Both the position numbers and the translations under genes were made by a program. Under the pieces are notes generated by a model that worked only from the letters and a program-made list of their open reading frames with translations, was not told the origin of the DNA and did no database searches. From FEB-7 sp963698265 (GTDB lineage Bacteria; Pseudomonadota; Gammaproteobacteria; Burkholderiales; Usitatibacteraceae), in assembly GCA_963698265.1 (NCBI GenBank), contig CAVOQC010000002.1, positions 1-64,000 of the forward strand: a stretch of DNA of 64,000 bases. The letters are read 5' to 3'. Numbering within the stretch: position 1 is the first letter of the stretch; each line of letters begins with the position of its first letter. This document shows positions 47,412 through 59,414 of the stretch, piece by piece.

Positions 47412-49025
47412 CTAGCGCGGCGGGCGCGGCCGGCCGCGGGCCGCCAGCGTCCGGTCGATCGCCGCCGCCACGCGGGCGCCCCACGCCGCATCCACCGCGA
47501 AGGGCCCCGCGGATTGCGCCGCCCAGGGGCCGGGCCAGGCCCCGGCCGCCGGCACGGCCTTGCCCCTCGCCGTCGCCGCGGCGCCCGGCGCCGCACGCAC
47601 GAAGAACACGTCGTTGCGGTTGGCGAGATCGCCCGTCGTGCGCACGTGCAGCGACAGGAAATCGGCGCCGAGTCCCGCGAGCCCCATGTAGTCCCCCAGG
47701 AAGAGTCCGTTCGCGGTCGGCGCCGTCGCGAGGTCGAACGGAGCGGCGAGCCGCGTCTCGCTCCAGGTCGCCCCGTCCGTGGATCGCGCGAGCCAGTACC
47801 CCGTGGGCAGCGTGGCGCGGTCGGCCGTGTTGTCGCGCAGGTCGTAGTAGGCCACGCCGATCGTGCCGTCGGCGAGCGCGTGCACGGTGGGCGTGAACGC
47901 GGCGACCCCGGAGTTCGGGTTCACGCGCACGGGCGCCGACCAGGTGAGCCCGCCGTCCGCGGAGCGCACGTAGGCGATGGCGTCGCGCAGCCCGCCGGAG
48001 AAACGGGAGTCCTGCCACGCCACGTGCAGCGATCCTCCGGGCCCGGCCGCCGCGCTGAGCAGGATCGCGCCGTCGCGGATCGCCATTCCCGTGTCGGGAT
48101 CGAAGACCCCGACAGCCAGGTGGGCGGCGACCGTCACCGGGGAGGACCAGGTGGCGCCGCGATCCGTGGAGCGCAGGGCGACGACCGAAGCGGTGCGCGC
48201 GGGAAGCGTGGACTCGTCGATCCGGGTCGCCACGTTCGCGAGCGTGCCGTCGGAGAGCACCACCACGAGGTTGCCGATGGTCTGGCCGTCGGGGCCCGGA
48301 TCGTATATCGACCGCGCGGGCTCCCAGGACGCGCCGCCATCGACGGTGCGCGCGAACGTCGCCGGCCCGCCGCCGAGCTGGTAGAGGCGATCCCACACCG
48401 CGTAGGCGAAGCGCGCGTCGCGGGGATCGGCCGTGATCGCGTTCTTGTCGTTGAAATAGGGCGCCGTGTCCGCGATCAGCGCCACGGCATTGCCCCAGGT
48501 GCGCCCGCCGTCCGCGGAGCGGGAGACGAGCATTGCGTTGGCCGAGCCGCCCGCGAAGCTCCCGCCGGTGGTCGACAGCGACATCGCCCAGGCCGTGCCG
48601 TCCGGACCGAAGGCGACCCACGGATCCGTCGCGCGATCGAAGTCGCCGCCGTTGGCGGGCGTGCCGCCGGCGCATCGGGAGAAAGCCATGGCCCGCGTGG
48701 CCCAGGTGGCGCCGCCATCGAACGAAACGGCGGAAACGAGTCCGCGCGCCGACCCGTTCGACCAGCGATCCTGCTGCCACATCGCGAGGAGATGGTCGGG
48801 GTTCGCGGGGTCGACCGCGAGGCTTGGCTCCACCTCCGCATCGACGTACACCGTGCCCGTCGCGCCGCCGCAGCCGGGGGCGAAGGGCGAGGGGCCGGAG
48901 ACTGCGCCCGTCGCCGGCGGCGGCGGCGCGGGGGGCGCGGGAGTGGAACCACCGCCACCGCCGCCGCAGGCCGCGAGCGCGAACGCGGCGAGAACCGCCA
49001 GGGACCCTGCAGCGCGTGCCGCCAT
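47412..49025 (-). CDS. Lipoprotein with sialidase-type Asp-box beta-propeller
   Basis: 537 residues. Lipoprotein signal with lipobox LAAC, then a poly-Gly and Pro-rich spacer. Six Asp-box motifs (SFDGGATW, SADGGRTW, TVDGGASW, STDRGATW, SADGGLTW, STDGATW) imply a six-bladed propeller. No obvious sialidase Arg triad can be assigned by eye, so enzymatic activity is uncertain; a binding or structural surface role is as likely. It shares a divergent promoter region with the Yip1 gene, where CGGCGATCGCCG (49045-49056) is a 12-bp palindrome. Confidence 0.85.
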   Translation of the reverse strand: MAARAAGSLAVLAAFALAACGGGGGGSTPAPPAPPPPATGAVSGPSPFAPGCGGATGTVYVDAEVEPSLAVDPANPDHLLAMWQQDRWSNGSARGLVSAVSFDGGATWATRAMAFSRCAGGTPANGGDFDRATDPWVAFGPDGTAWAMSLSTTGGSFAGGSANAMLVSRSADGGRTWGNAVALIADTAPYFNDKNAITADPRDARFAYAVWDRLYQLGGGPATFARTVDGGASWEPARSIYDPGPDGQTIGNLVVVLSDGTLANVATRIDESTLPARTASVVALRSTDRGATWSSPVTVAAHLAVGVFDPDTGMAIRDGAILLSAAAGPGGSLHVAWQDSRFSGGLRDAIAYVRSADGGLTWSAPVRVNPNSGVAAFTPTVHALADGTIGVAYYDLRDNTADRATLPTGYWLARSTDGATWSETRLAAPFDLATAPTANGLFLGDYMGLAGLGADFLSLHVRTTGDLANRNDVFFVRAAPGAAATARGKAVPAAGAWPGPWAAQSAGPFAVDAAWGARVAAAIDRTLAARGRPRPPR

Positions 49026-49150
49026 GTTTCCTCCCTTGCATTTCCGGCGATCGCCGGCGATCGTGCCCCGCGGAGCGTCCCCATGGTACCGGCAGTGGCG
49101 AGCCCACTGGCGTAAAATCGAACGATCAATGCGTCCACCGGGAGGAGACC

Positions 49151-50392
49151 ATGGGAATCGTCGACCGCGTCAAGAAAATCCTGCTTTCACCGAAGACCGA
49201 ATGGCCCGTGATTGCGGAGGAGACTTCGTCCACCGGAACCCTCATGGGCGGCTACGTCGCGCCGCTCGCCGGCATCAGCGTGCTGTGCGGGTTCATCGGC
49301 AGTTCCGTCGTCGGCATGAGCCTGCCGTTCGTGGGCACCTTCCGCACGCCGATCGTCGCCGGCATCGGCGTGGCCGTCTTTTCCTTCGTGATGGCCTTTG
49401 TCGGCATCTTCATCATGGCGCTCATCATCAACGCGCTGGCCGGCACGTTCGGCGGCGAGAAGAACTCCGACCAGGCGATGAAGGTCGCGGTCTACTCCTA
49501 CACGCCGGCCTGGATCGCCGGCGTCCTCGGCATCATCCCGGCGCTGGGCCTGGTCGGCGTCCTCATCTCCCTCTACGGCCTCTACCTGCTCTACCTCGGG
49601 CTGCCGCGTTTGATGAAGAACCCGCCCGAGAAGTCGATCGGCTACACGGTCGTGGTGGTGATCTGCGCGATCGTGATCGGGATCGTGATTTCCCTCCTGG
49701 CGGGCGGCATCACGGCGCTTACCGGCGGCAGCGCGATGATGGGCGCGATGCACAGCGGCGCGGGCTCGGGCGTCACCTTCGACAAGGATTCCCCGATGGG
49801 CAAGCTCGAGGGATTCGGCAAGCAGATGGAAGAAGTAGGCAAGAAGATGGAGGCGGCGCAGAAGAGCGGCGACCCCAACGCGCAGATGCAGGCCGCGATG
49901 TCGGGCCTCGGCGCGGTGCTGGGCGGCGGCAAGCGCTTCGAGCCCCTCGGCATCGAGCAGCTGAAGGCGCTGGTTCCCGAGAGCTTCGCCGGCCTGCCAC
50001 GCACCGGGCAGAGCGCGCAGAAGGGCGGCCCGGGCGGGCTGTCGATGTCGAAGGCGGAGGCGCAGTACGAAGACGGCGCGGGCAAGCGCGTGGAACTCGA
50101 GGTGACCGACACCGGCGGCGCCGGGGGGCTCCTGGGCCTCGCCGGATGGATGGGCGTCGAGAGTGAAAAGGAAAGCAACGGGCGCATCGAGCGCACGAGG
50201 CGCGAGGGCGGCCGCATGGTCCACGAGGAGATATCCAAGAACGGGCGCAATGAGTTCTCGGTCGTGCTGGGCGAGCGCTTCGTCGTGAGCGCCAAGGGCA
50301 GGGGCGTGCCCTTCGAGGCGTTGAAGTCGGCCGTGGGCTCGCTCGACCTGGGCGCGCTCGAGTCGATGAAGGATTCCGGAGCGAAGCAGTAG
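49151..50392 (+). CDS. Yip1-family membrane protein with long C-terminal extension
   Basis: 413 residues with GGAGGAG upstream of ATG 49151. Starts MGIVDRVKKILLSPKTEWPVI, the usual Yip1 opening. Five transmembrane helices lie in about 30-190. The C-terminal half (200-413) is soluble: Met/Gly-rich helix, then a beta-rich domain (VELEVTDTGGAGG, FVVSAKGRGVPFEALKSAVGSLDL). The extension is not part of standard Yip1 and its function is unknown. TAAAAT near 49116 may be a -10. Confidence 0.85.
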   Translation: MGIVDRVKKILLSPKTEWPVIAEETSSTGTLMGGYVAPLAGISVLCGFIGSSVVGMSLPFVGTFRTPIVAGIGVAVFSFVMAFVGIFIMALIINALAGTFGGEKNSDQAMKVAVYSYTPAWIAGVLGIIPALGLVGVLISLYGLYLLYLGLPRLMKNPPEKSIGYTVVVVICAIVIGIVISLLAGGITALTGGSAMMGAMHSGAGSGVTFDKDSPMGKLEGFGKQMEEVGKKMEAAQKSGDPNAQMQAAMSGLGAVLGGGKRFEPLGIEQLKALVPESFAGLPRTGQSAQKGGPGGLSMSKAEAQYEDGAGKRVELEVTDTGGAGGLLGLAGWMGVESEKESNGRIERTRREGGRMVHEEISKNGRNEFSVVLGERFVVSAKGRGVPFEALKSAVGSLDLGALESMKDSGAKQ

Positions 50393-50422
50393 GGCTGGAG
50401 GCGCGGCGCGGTCCCCCGGGGC

Positions 50423-51622
<1,200 letters not shown>

Positions 51623-51624
51623 GG

Positions 51625-52443
51625 TCAGTCGAGCTCCAGCACGAATGCCTGGTCGCAGCGGCAGGTGTCGGGCTTTCCGGGGCGCTGGACGAAACCGGTC
51701 TTGCGGTAGAGCGAAATCGCCTCCTTCAGGACCGAGGCGGTCTCGAGCTCCACGCGCGGGTGGCCGCGGGCGCGCGCCCAGGCGAGGGCGCGGTCGAGGA
51801 GTCGCTGCCCGAGACCGGCGCCGCGGGCGTCCCGACGCACGTACATCTTGCGCAGCTCCAGGCGCCCGCCGCCGAGGATCTTCATGCCGCAGCAGGCGGC
51901 GACCCGTCCGTCCGGTTCGACAGCGACATCGAAGAGGCCGCCGTCCTGCAGGAACCCGGCGTCGAGGTCCAGGAGATCGGCATCGATGCCCGCCGGCTCC
52001 GGGGCCAGGCCGTACTCCGCGAGCACGCCGAAGACGAGATCGCGGGCTTGCGCAGTATCCGCGCCGCTCGCGCGGCGAATGATTGCGCCGGCAAAACCCG
52101 CCGCGTCGCGCTCCCGCACGGCACCGGGGGCGGTGAGCCGAAGCGCGAATTCCCGCGCGGCCTCTCCGACGGTCTCCTTCGCCAGGGCGATGGTGTACAC
52201 GGTGGCCGGCGCGCCCTTCGCCCCGAGATCGGTGCAGAAGTCCAGGGCCACGCGACCCTGCGCGGTGAGCCGGCAGGCCCCGGCATGGGGAAGGATCAGC
52301 ACTTCGCAGTCCCGACCGGCGAGCAACCCTTCGAGAACCGCATCCGCGGGAACGAATTCGCCGGCGATCGCGGTGCCGGACTGCCGGGCGACGGCGAGGG
52401 CGAACTCCCGGGCGGCTTCCGCGCCGAGAACGCGCGGCTTCAT
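51625..52443 (-). CDS. GNAT N-acetyltransferase with N-terminal extra domain
   Basis: 272 residues from ATG 52443. The C-terminal GNAT domain (about 125-265) holds the acetyl-CoA loop RRDARGAGLGQRLL and LYRKTGF. The N-terminal 120 residues (LLAGRDCEVLILPHAGACRLTAQG) do not resemble a GNAT and I do not recognise them. Ends with a C-x-C near the C-terminus. Spaced 7 nt after the nitrilase gene. Confidence 0.8.
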   Translation of the reverse strand: MKPRVLGAEAAREFALAVARQSGTAIAGEFVPADAVLEGLLAGRDCEVLILPHAGACRLTAQGRVALDFCTDLGAKGAPATVYTIALAKETVGEAAREFALRLTAPGAVRERDAAGFAGAIIRRASGADTAQARDLVFGVLAEYGLAPEPAGIDADLLDLDAGFLQDGGLFDVAVEPDGRVAACCGMKILGGGRLELRKMYVRRDARGAGLGQRLLDRALAWARARGHPRVELETASVLKEAISLYRKTGFVQRPGKPDTCRCDQAFVLELD

Positions 52444-52450
52444 CGGTGCA

Positions 52451-53320
52451 TCAGGCGGCGACCACTTTGACCGGGTCGTCGTAGAGCTCGGCACGCTTGT
52501 CGAACAGCGGAATGGTCGTGCCGTTGAGGCGGTTCTGCCCGAGGAGCGCGAGGTCGACGTCGGCGACGACGATCTGCTCGCCGTTGACCACGCCCTCGGC
52601 GGCGATGCCGTCCCGGGCGAAGGGGAAGTCCGAGGGCGCGAGGATCGCGGCCTGCCCGTAGTGCATGCGCAGGCCGCTCACGCGGAGGTTCCCCACGGTG
52701 GAGGTCATGGCGACGTAGACCTGGTTCTCGATGGCGCGGGCATGGCAGCAGTAGCGCACGCGCAGGAAGCCCTGGCGGTCGTCGGTGCAGCTCGGCACGA
52801 AGAGGATGTCCGCGCCGGCTTCCGACATCTGCCTCGCGAGCTCGGGGAACTCGATGTCGTAGCAGACGAGGATCGCGATCTTGCCGTGGGCGGTCTCGAA
52901 GAGGGAGAGCGTCTCGCCGGGCGTGGTCTCCCAGTAATCCTTCTCCCAGCGCGTGCGGTGGAGCTTGTCCTGCTCGAAGACCTGGCCCGCCGGGTTGAAG
53001 AGGTAGGCGGTGTTGTAGAGATTGCCGTCGCGCATCGTCGGGTGGCTGCCCGCGATGAGGTGGTAGCCGTGCTTCTCGGCGTGGCGCTTCATCAGCTCGA
53101 TGTACTGGGGCGTGTAGGTCGAGAGCTCCCGCACGGCCCGCCGCACGTCCGTTACGTCCAGGAAGGACATGAGCTGCGTGGTGAAGATTTCCGGCAGCAG
53201 CACGAACTGGGGCCGGTACTCCGCGGCCGCGTCGAGGACGAAGTCGACCTGGCTTTCGAAGCCCTCCCAGTCCTGGATGTGGCGCAGGTGGTACTGAACG
53301 GCGGCGATGCGGACCTTCAT
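52451..53320 (-). CDS. Carbon-nitrogen hydrolase (nitrilase superfamily)
   Basis: 289 residues. Catalytic Glu-Lys-Cys triad is visible: LLPEIF, DKLHRTRWE and VCYDIEFPELA. It hydrolyses an amide or nitrile C-N bond; substrate unknown. Its ATG overlaps the GNAT stop by 4 nt. In other bacteria these two domains occur as one fused protein, so here they are probably partners made by coupled translation. Confidence 0.9.
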   Translation of the reverse strand: MKVRIAAVQYHLRHIQDWEGFESQVDFVLDAAAEYRPQFVLLPEIFTTQLMSFLDVTDVRRAVRELSTYTPQYIELMKRHAEKHGYHLIAGSHPTMRDGNLYNTAYLFNPAGQVFEQDKLHRTRWEKDYWETTPGETLSLFETAHGKIAILVCYDIEFPELARQMSEAGADILFVPSCTDDRQGFLRVRYCCHARAIENQVYVAMTSTVGNLRVSGLRMHYGQAAILAPSDFPFARDGIAAEGVVNGEQIVVADVDLALLGQNRLNGTTIPLFDKRAELYDDPVKVVAA

Positions 53321-54063
53321 GGGATCTCCTTTGAAACCTCAGCGGCCGGACGCGGGGGCGCGTAGTGCGAATTGATCCAGACGATGAGCGCGGCGTTTCC
53401 GCAGGAAGGCGCATCCTCGGGCAGGTAGTTGTGGACCACGCCGCAGTAATGGAAACCCTGCGACATCTGGAAGCGCAGCACGGGATCCGGTATGTCGCCC
53501 CAGACCACGCGCATGGCGTAGAGCTCCGCCGACATCACGTCCCTCACCTTGCGGTATCCCGGCATGCGGCCCGCGGCGATGATGCGCCGCAGGTTGAGCG
53601 CCTCGCAGAGCCGGCGACGCGCCTTGTAGAGCGCCCGGCCGATGCCGTGGCCGCGGCGCTTCGCGCTCACGACGACCTCCGCGCCGTAGAGCGTGAGCCC
53701 CGAGGGGTCGTGGGTGTTGAAGTAGCCGTCCCCGGTGATCGTCTGCCACGTGTGGTCCATGCCGTAGTCGTTCCAGAGCACGATCAGCGACGAGGACGCG
53801 CCGATCACGCGCCCGTTCTGCTCGGCGACCATCTGCCCCTCCGGGAACTTCTCCAGCTGGGAGGCGAACTGCTCGTCCGACCAGGGCTCGATCTCCGGGT
53901 AGGCTGCGCGCTGCAGGTCGCGGATCGCCGCGAAGTCCTCGGGGCGCGTCGGGCGGACCGCGAGCGGCGACACGGCCGACGTGGCCCCCCCCGACCGCCA
54001 GACATCGGCGATCGTGGTGCCGGCGCGCGGCTTGGCCGGCGGGCTGTCATCCTGCGTGGACAT
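53317..54063 (-). CDS. GNAT N-acetyltransferase paired with the nitrilase-like gene
   Basis: 248 residues from ATG 54063. An N-terminal disordered segment precedes the GNAT fold: VRPTRPEDFAAIRDLQ, acetyl-CoA loop SAKRRGHGIGRALY, and RIIAAGRMPGY. The C-terminal region (QGFHYCGVVHNYLPED) is conserved in the fused GNAT/nitrilase proteins. It lies 13 nt after the universal stress protein gene. Confidence 0.87.
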   Translation of the reverse strand: MSTQDDSPPAKPRAGTTIADVWRSGGATSAVSPLAVRPTRPEDFAAIRDLQRAAYPEIEPWSDEQFASQLEKFPEGQMVAEQNGRVIGASSSLIVLWNDYGMDHTWQTITGDGYFNTHDPSGLTLYGAEVVVSAKRRGHGIGRALYKARRRLCEALNLRRIIAAGRMPGYRKVRDVMSAELYAMRVVWGDIPDPVLRFQMSQGFHYCGVVHNYLPEDAPSCGNAALIVWINSHYAPPRPAAEVSKEIP

Positions 54064-54076
54064 GGCTTCTTCCTCG

Positions 54077-54526
54077 TCAGTGGACCACGAGCACGGGCAG
54101 GTCGCAGCCCGACACCACGCGCGCGGTAATGCTGCCGGTGATGAGCGAGAGCAGGTCCCCGTATCCGTTCGAGGCCATGACGATGAGATCGCATCTCTCG
54201 CTTTCGGCGAGATCGAGGATAGCACTCGCCGCCTGCGGCGCGTAGATCTGCCTCGGCTCGATGGAAACTCCGGCGCCCTCCGCGACCAACTGCGCCTCGA
54301 TGAGCGCCGGGTCGCGCTCCGCGGGCACCGGTTCCGCGAGGCCGCCCACGGAAACCGGGGCGCCGATCACGCCCAGCCCCATGTAGGAAGTCTCCGCCGC
54401 CGGAGGCGCGATGACGTGCAGGGATATCACGTTCGCCCCGCACAGACGCGCGAGCCCCGCGGCGACCTCCATGGCATGGCGGGCTCCGCGGGAACCGTCG
54501 GTGGGCACGAGGATTCGCTGGAACAT
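54077..54526 (-). CDS. Universal stress protein (UspA family)
   Basis: 149 residues from ATG 54526. Opens FQRILVPTDGSRGA with the nucleotide-binding Asp; the ATP loop is MASNGYGDLLSLITGSITARVV (G-x2-G-x9-G-S/T type), so it is likely ATP-binding. Acts in stress physiology. It is the second gene of the minus-strand run. Confidence 0.93.
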   Translation of the reverse strand: MFQRILVPTDGSRGARHAMEVAAGLARLCGANVISLHVIAPPAAETSYMGLGVIGAPVSVGGLAEPVPAERDPALIEAQLVAEGAGVSIEPRQIYAPQAASAILDLAESERCDLIVMASNGYGDLLSLITGSITARVVSGCDLPVLVVH

Positions 54527-54545
54527 GGCGACCGCCCCCGGCCTG

Positions 54546-55157
54546 CTAGTAGCCCTTGCGGAACTCCGTGAGCGAGCAGGTCGGGCACGGGGGCACGGTT
54601 CCCGTGCGCTTGAAGCAGAGCGCGGTCCCGCACTTCGTGCACGTGAGCGTGCCCGCGCTCGTGACCTCGCCCGTCTTGTAGACGAGGGACTCGTCGGCAT
54701 TCAGGTCCGGGTCGTGGATCGCGTCGCCGGCGGACTCGAGGACGATTGCGAGCGAGGTGAGGGCGCCGGATTCGGGTTCCGCGAGCAGAAGCTGCTCGGT
54801 CGCCGAGCCGCGGGGGTTGCGAAACTGCGCCGCCGTGCGGTCGAGGTCGCGCAGCAGGAGCACCTTGAGGCGCTCGCCCTGCGGCTGCGTGAGCGCGCCC
54901 GCCGCGGTGAGCTGCTTGCGCGCCTCCTCCGCCGCTTCTTCCATGCCCGCACGGCTCCTGTCCTGTCCCTGCTCGAAGGCGAGTCGAAAGCGGTCCGCGA
55001 GCCGGTCGTAGAGCGCTTCCTGCCGGTGGCGGACGATGGCGGCGGCGGTGCGGATGCGGGCGAGGGCCCGTGCATCGGCGTCGGTGCGCGGCTTTCGGAT
55101 CGCCTTGGCGGCGCGGGCGCGGGGCTGGCCTGAGGTTCCGGGATCGGGGTTCTTCAT
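54546..55157 (-). CDS. Protein with C-terminal zinc ribbon
   Basis: 203 residues. A charged, helical N-terminal two-thirds (RLADRFRLAFEQGQDRS and long Ala/Glu/Lys helices) precedes a C-terminal zinc ribbon, CTKCG...CPTC. It resembles the DUF1451 zinc-ribbon group, but the match is not secure. It is the first gene of the run ending in rtcB. Confidence 0.75.
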   Translation of the reverse strand: MKNPDPGTSGQPRARAAKAIRKPRTDADARALARIRTAAAIVRHRQEALYDRLADRFRLAFEQGQDRSRAGMEEAAEEARKQLTAAGALTQPQGERLKVLLLRDLDRTAAQFRNPRGSATEQLLLAEPESGALTSLAIVLESAGDAIHDPDLNADESLVYKTGEVTSAGTLTCTKCGTALCFKRTGTVPPCPTCSLTEFRKGY

Positions 55158-55585
55158 CGTGTGCTCTCCTTTTCACGGGTGGGAAATTCGCCGCGTGTCG
55201 CGCCGGGGCGCGGCCACATGCGCTTTGCTCGCCCGGCGGTGCCGGGCCCGGATCGGCGCCGCGCGCGATGTCGGGGCGCCGGTGCCGCAACCTGCCGATG
55301 CTGCGTGCAGGCCTTTCGCATCGCCGATCGGGGCAGGTGAATGCCTGTGGCAACGCGGTCGAGCTTCTGGGGAAGTCGATCCATTAGACAACGCGAATGC
55401 TGCGGGAGTTCCTGTTTTTTTTCCGCAGGCGCATCGGGCCCTTGACAAACGCGCGCCATGCATTTCCGGGCGCATTTGCGGGTGCAGGGAATGGTCGGCC
55501 TCGCTCCCGCGCGGTCGCTCGGGAACCCCCGGTCGGTTAGAATGACGGGCTTCGCTTCCCGCAATGCTCGCCAGAGAGAATCGCC
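55158..55585. other. Divergent intergenic region before ettA, no gene seen
   Basis: 428 nt between the zinc-ribbon gene and ettA. It holds no supportable ORF. TTGACA at 55443-55448 is a perfect -35 but lacks a matched -10; TAGAAT at 55537 could be a -10 for ettA. Confidence 0.45.
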
Positions 55586-57250
<1,665 letters not shown>

Positions 57251-57342
57251 CGCAGCCGGGGCTTTCCCGGTGCGCGGCGCCCCCCAGCGCGCGCCAAAAT
57301 GGCGGGCGGCTACAATGCGCGCATAACCACGGCTGCCGCCGC

Positions 57343-58233
57343 ATGCGCACACCCTCGCCCGTATTCGCCAACGTAGCCTTCCTGAAGATCGCGCGCTTCG
57401 ACGAGCGTACCGTCGTCGAGCAGGCGAACTTGAAGGAACGGCTCGAGGCGCGCGTGCGCACCGCCCTCGCGGGCATTCCCGCCGCCGACTGGATCGTCCT
57501 CGATGCGAGCAACGGCATTGCGCTGGTGCTCTTCGGGGAACCGGTCCGTGCGCTCGACGTCGCACAGTCGCTCCGGGCGGGCGAGGGCGAGGTGCCGCTC
57601 CAGGTCGGCGTGAACCATGGGCCGATCGCCGTCACCGCGCGGGATGCCGGGGGCCTCGTGTTCGGCGACGGGCTTTCGGCCGCGGCCGCGGCGGCGGGCT
57701 TCGCCACCGGCGAGCGCATCCTCGTTACCGCGCCGTTCGCGAAGATGCTCGAGGTCACGCGGCGGGATCGCGCCGCGGAGCTCTCGCCGGCGGGGGAATA
57801 CACCGACGCCCGCGTGCGGTTGCACTCCTTCTACACGCCGGATCCGCAGCGCCGCGTGGCGCGCCGCGACCGCCTGGCCGCGTACGCGCTCTCCGGCATC
57901 CTCGCCATCCTGCTGCTGGGCATCGCGGGGCGCGAGGTGAACCAGAGGTACTTCCCCCCGCGTCCCGCCGTGGTCGAGTTCGACGTGAAGCCGCGCGGCG
58001 ACGTGGTGATCGACGGATTTTCCCACGGCCGGACGCCGCCGCTGCGGGAGGTGGAGCTGCCGGCCGGCAGGCACCACGTGCAGGTGCGCCACGGGAACGC
58101 GCCGCCTTTCGACGTCAAGGTGAACCTCGAACCGGGCGAGCGCATGACCGTCACGCACACGTTTTCCGCCGAGCGCACGCCGACGAAGCCCGGCGGATTC
58201 TGGCGCGACCTGCGCCGGCAGCTGGGGTTCTGA
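57343..58233 (+). CDS. Degenerate nucleotide-cyclase-like protein with C-terminal PEGA-type domain
   Basis: 296 residues from ATG 57343; TACAAT at 57311 is a likely -10. The N-terminal half follows the class III cyclase fold (FANVAFLKI, GVNHGPIAV, VFGDGLSAAAAAAGFATGERILVT) but lacks the two metal-binding Asp motifs, so it should not make cAMP. One helix (LSGILAILLLGIAG) crosses the membrane. The C-terminal part (VVEFDVKPRGDVVIDGFSHG, LPAGRHHVQVRH) is PEGA-like and extracytoplasmic. Its stop is 2 nt before the kinase GTG. Confidence 0.8.
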   Translation: MRTPSPVFANVAFLKIARFDERTVVEQANLKERLEARVRTALAGIPAADWIVLDASNGIALVLFGEPVRALDVAQSLRAGEGEVPLQVGVNHGPIAVTARDAGGLVFGDGLSAAAAAAGFATGERILVTAPFAKMLEVTRRDRAAELSPAGEYTDARVRLHSFYTPDPQRRVARRDRLAAYALSGILAILLLGIAGREVNQRYFPPRPAVVEFDVKPRGDVVIDGFSHGRTPPLREVELPAGRHHVQVRHGNAPPFDVKVNLEPGERMTVTHTFSAERTPTKPGGFWRDLRRQLGF

Positions 58234-58235
58234 CC

Positions 58236-59408
58236 GTGACCGCGCCGCAGCCGGAGAAGTTCGGCCGCTTCCGCGTCCTGGGCGAGCTCGGGCGCGGTGC
58301 GATGGGCGTGGTCTATCGCGCGGAGGACCCCGCGCTCGGCCGCGCCGTCGCGATCAAGACGGTCACGCTCACCGGCACGCAGGAGGAGCGGGCGCATTTC
58401 GAGGCGCGCTTCCTGCAGGAGGCGCGCGCGGCAGGCGGCATCGGCCACCCGTCGATCATCACGATCTACGACGTGGGCCGCGAGGAGGACGTCGCCTTCA
58501 TCGCGATGGAGATCCTGGACGGGCGCGAGCTTCGCGACCTCATCCGCGGCGGCGCCCTCGCGCCCTCGGAGGCGGTGGAGATCGCGGCCCAGGTCGCCGA
58601 AGCGCTCGCCTTCGCGCACGAGCGCGGCGTGATCCACCGCGACGTGAAGCCCGGCAACGTCATGATCCTCTCCGACGGCCGCGTGAAGATCATGGACTTC
58701 GGCATCGCGAGGCTCCGGGACCCGGCGGTGAAGACCGCCACCGGGATGCTGCTGGGTTCGCCGCGCTACATGGCGCCGGAGCAGGTCTCGGGCAATCCCT
58801 TCGACCACCGCGCGGACATCTTCTCCCTGGGCGTGGTGCTCTACGAGATGCTCACCGGCGTCACGCCCTTCGCGGGCGATGACATCACCCAGCTCATGTT
58901 CCAGGTGGTCAATGGTGTCGCGGTCCCGCCCAGCCACGTGAACCCGGCCCTGCCCTCGGTCCTCGACTACATACTCGCGAGGGCCCTCAAGAAGAACCCC
59001 GAGGAGCGCTACGGCAACGCCGCGGAATTCGCCGCGGACCTGCGCGACGCGATACCCGACGTGCTCGAGGCGGAGGCGGCGGTGCGCGCCCGCGCCGAGG
59101 CCGCCGGCTCGGAGACCCCGCCGGACCTCGCCGCAACTGGAGCCGCCACCCACGGCGCCCATGCGATAGACCGCGGCGGCGAGGTGGTGGAGCTGCGCCC
59201 GTCGCCGCGCTTCGACTGCGTCGAGGGCCTCGCGCGGCTCGCGGTCCTTCCCGTCGATGCGGACGCCACGCGCTCGAGGGCGGGCTTCACCGTGCCGCCG
59301 GGCACGAAGTCGAGCCGGCCGCGGCTGCGCATCGACCTGCCCTTCGCGATGGTGGTGGCGGGTTACGTCGCGGCAACCATCGTCGCCGCGATCATCGTCC
59401 TGCGCTGA
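58236..59408 (+). CDS. Membrane-anchored Ser/Thr protein kinase (PknB type)
   Basis: 390 residues from GTG 58236. All Hanks motifs are present: GRGAMGVVY, VAIK, catalytic HRDVKPGN, DFGIAR, and APEQ. The kinase spans about 9-280, then a disordered linker and a single C-terminal helix (FAMVVAGYVAATIVAAIIVL) anchoring it with little outside. It is coupled to the upstream cyclase-like/PEGA protein, which may provide the sensory input (inference). Confidence 0.94.
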   Translation: MTAPQPEKFGRFRVLGELGRGAMGVVYRAEDPALGRAVAIKTVTLTGTQEERAHFEARFLQEARAAGGIGHPSIITIYDVGREEDVAFIAMEILDGRELRDLIRGGALAPSEAVEIAAQVAEALAFAHERGVIHRDVKPGNVMILSDGRVKIMDFGIARLRDPAVKTATGMLLGSPRYMAPEQVSGNPFDHRADIFSLGVVLYEMLTGVTPFAGDDITQLMFQVVNGVAVPPSHVNPALPSVLDYILARALKKNPEERYGNAAEFAADLRDAIPDVLEAEAAVRARAEAAGSETPPDLAATGAATHGAHAIDRGGEVVELRPSPRFDCVEGLARLAVLPVDADATRSRAGFTVPPGTKSSRPRLRIDLPFAMVVAGYVAATIVAAIIVLR

Positions 59409-59414
59409 CCGGCC

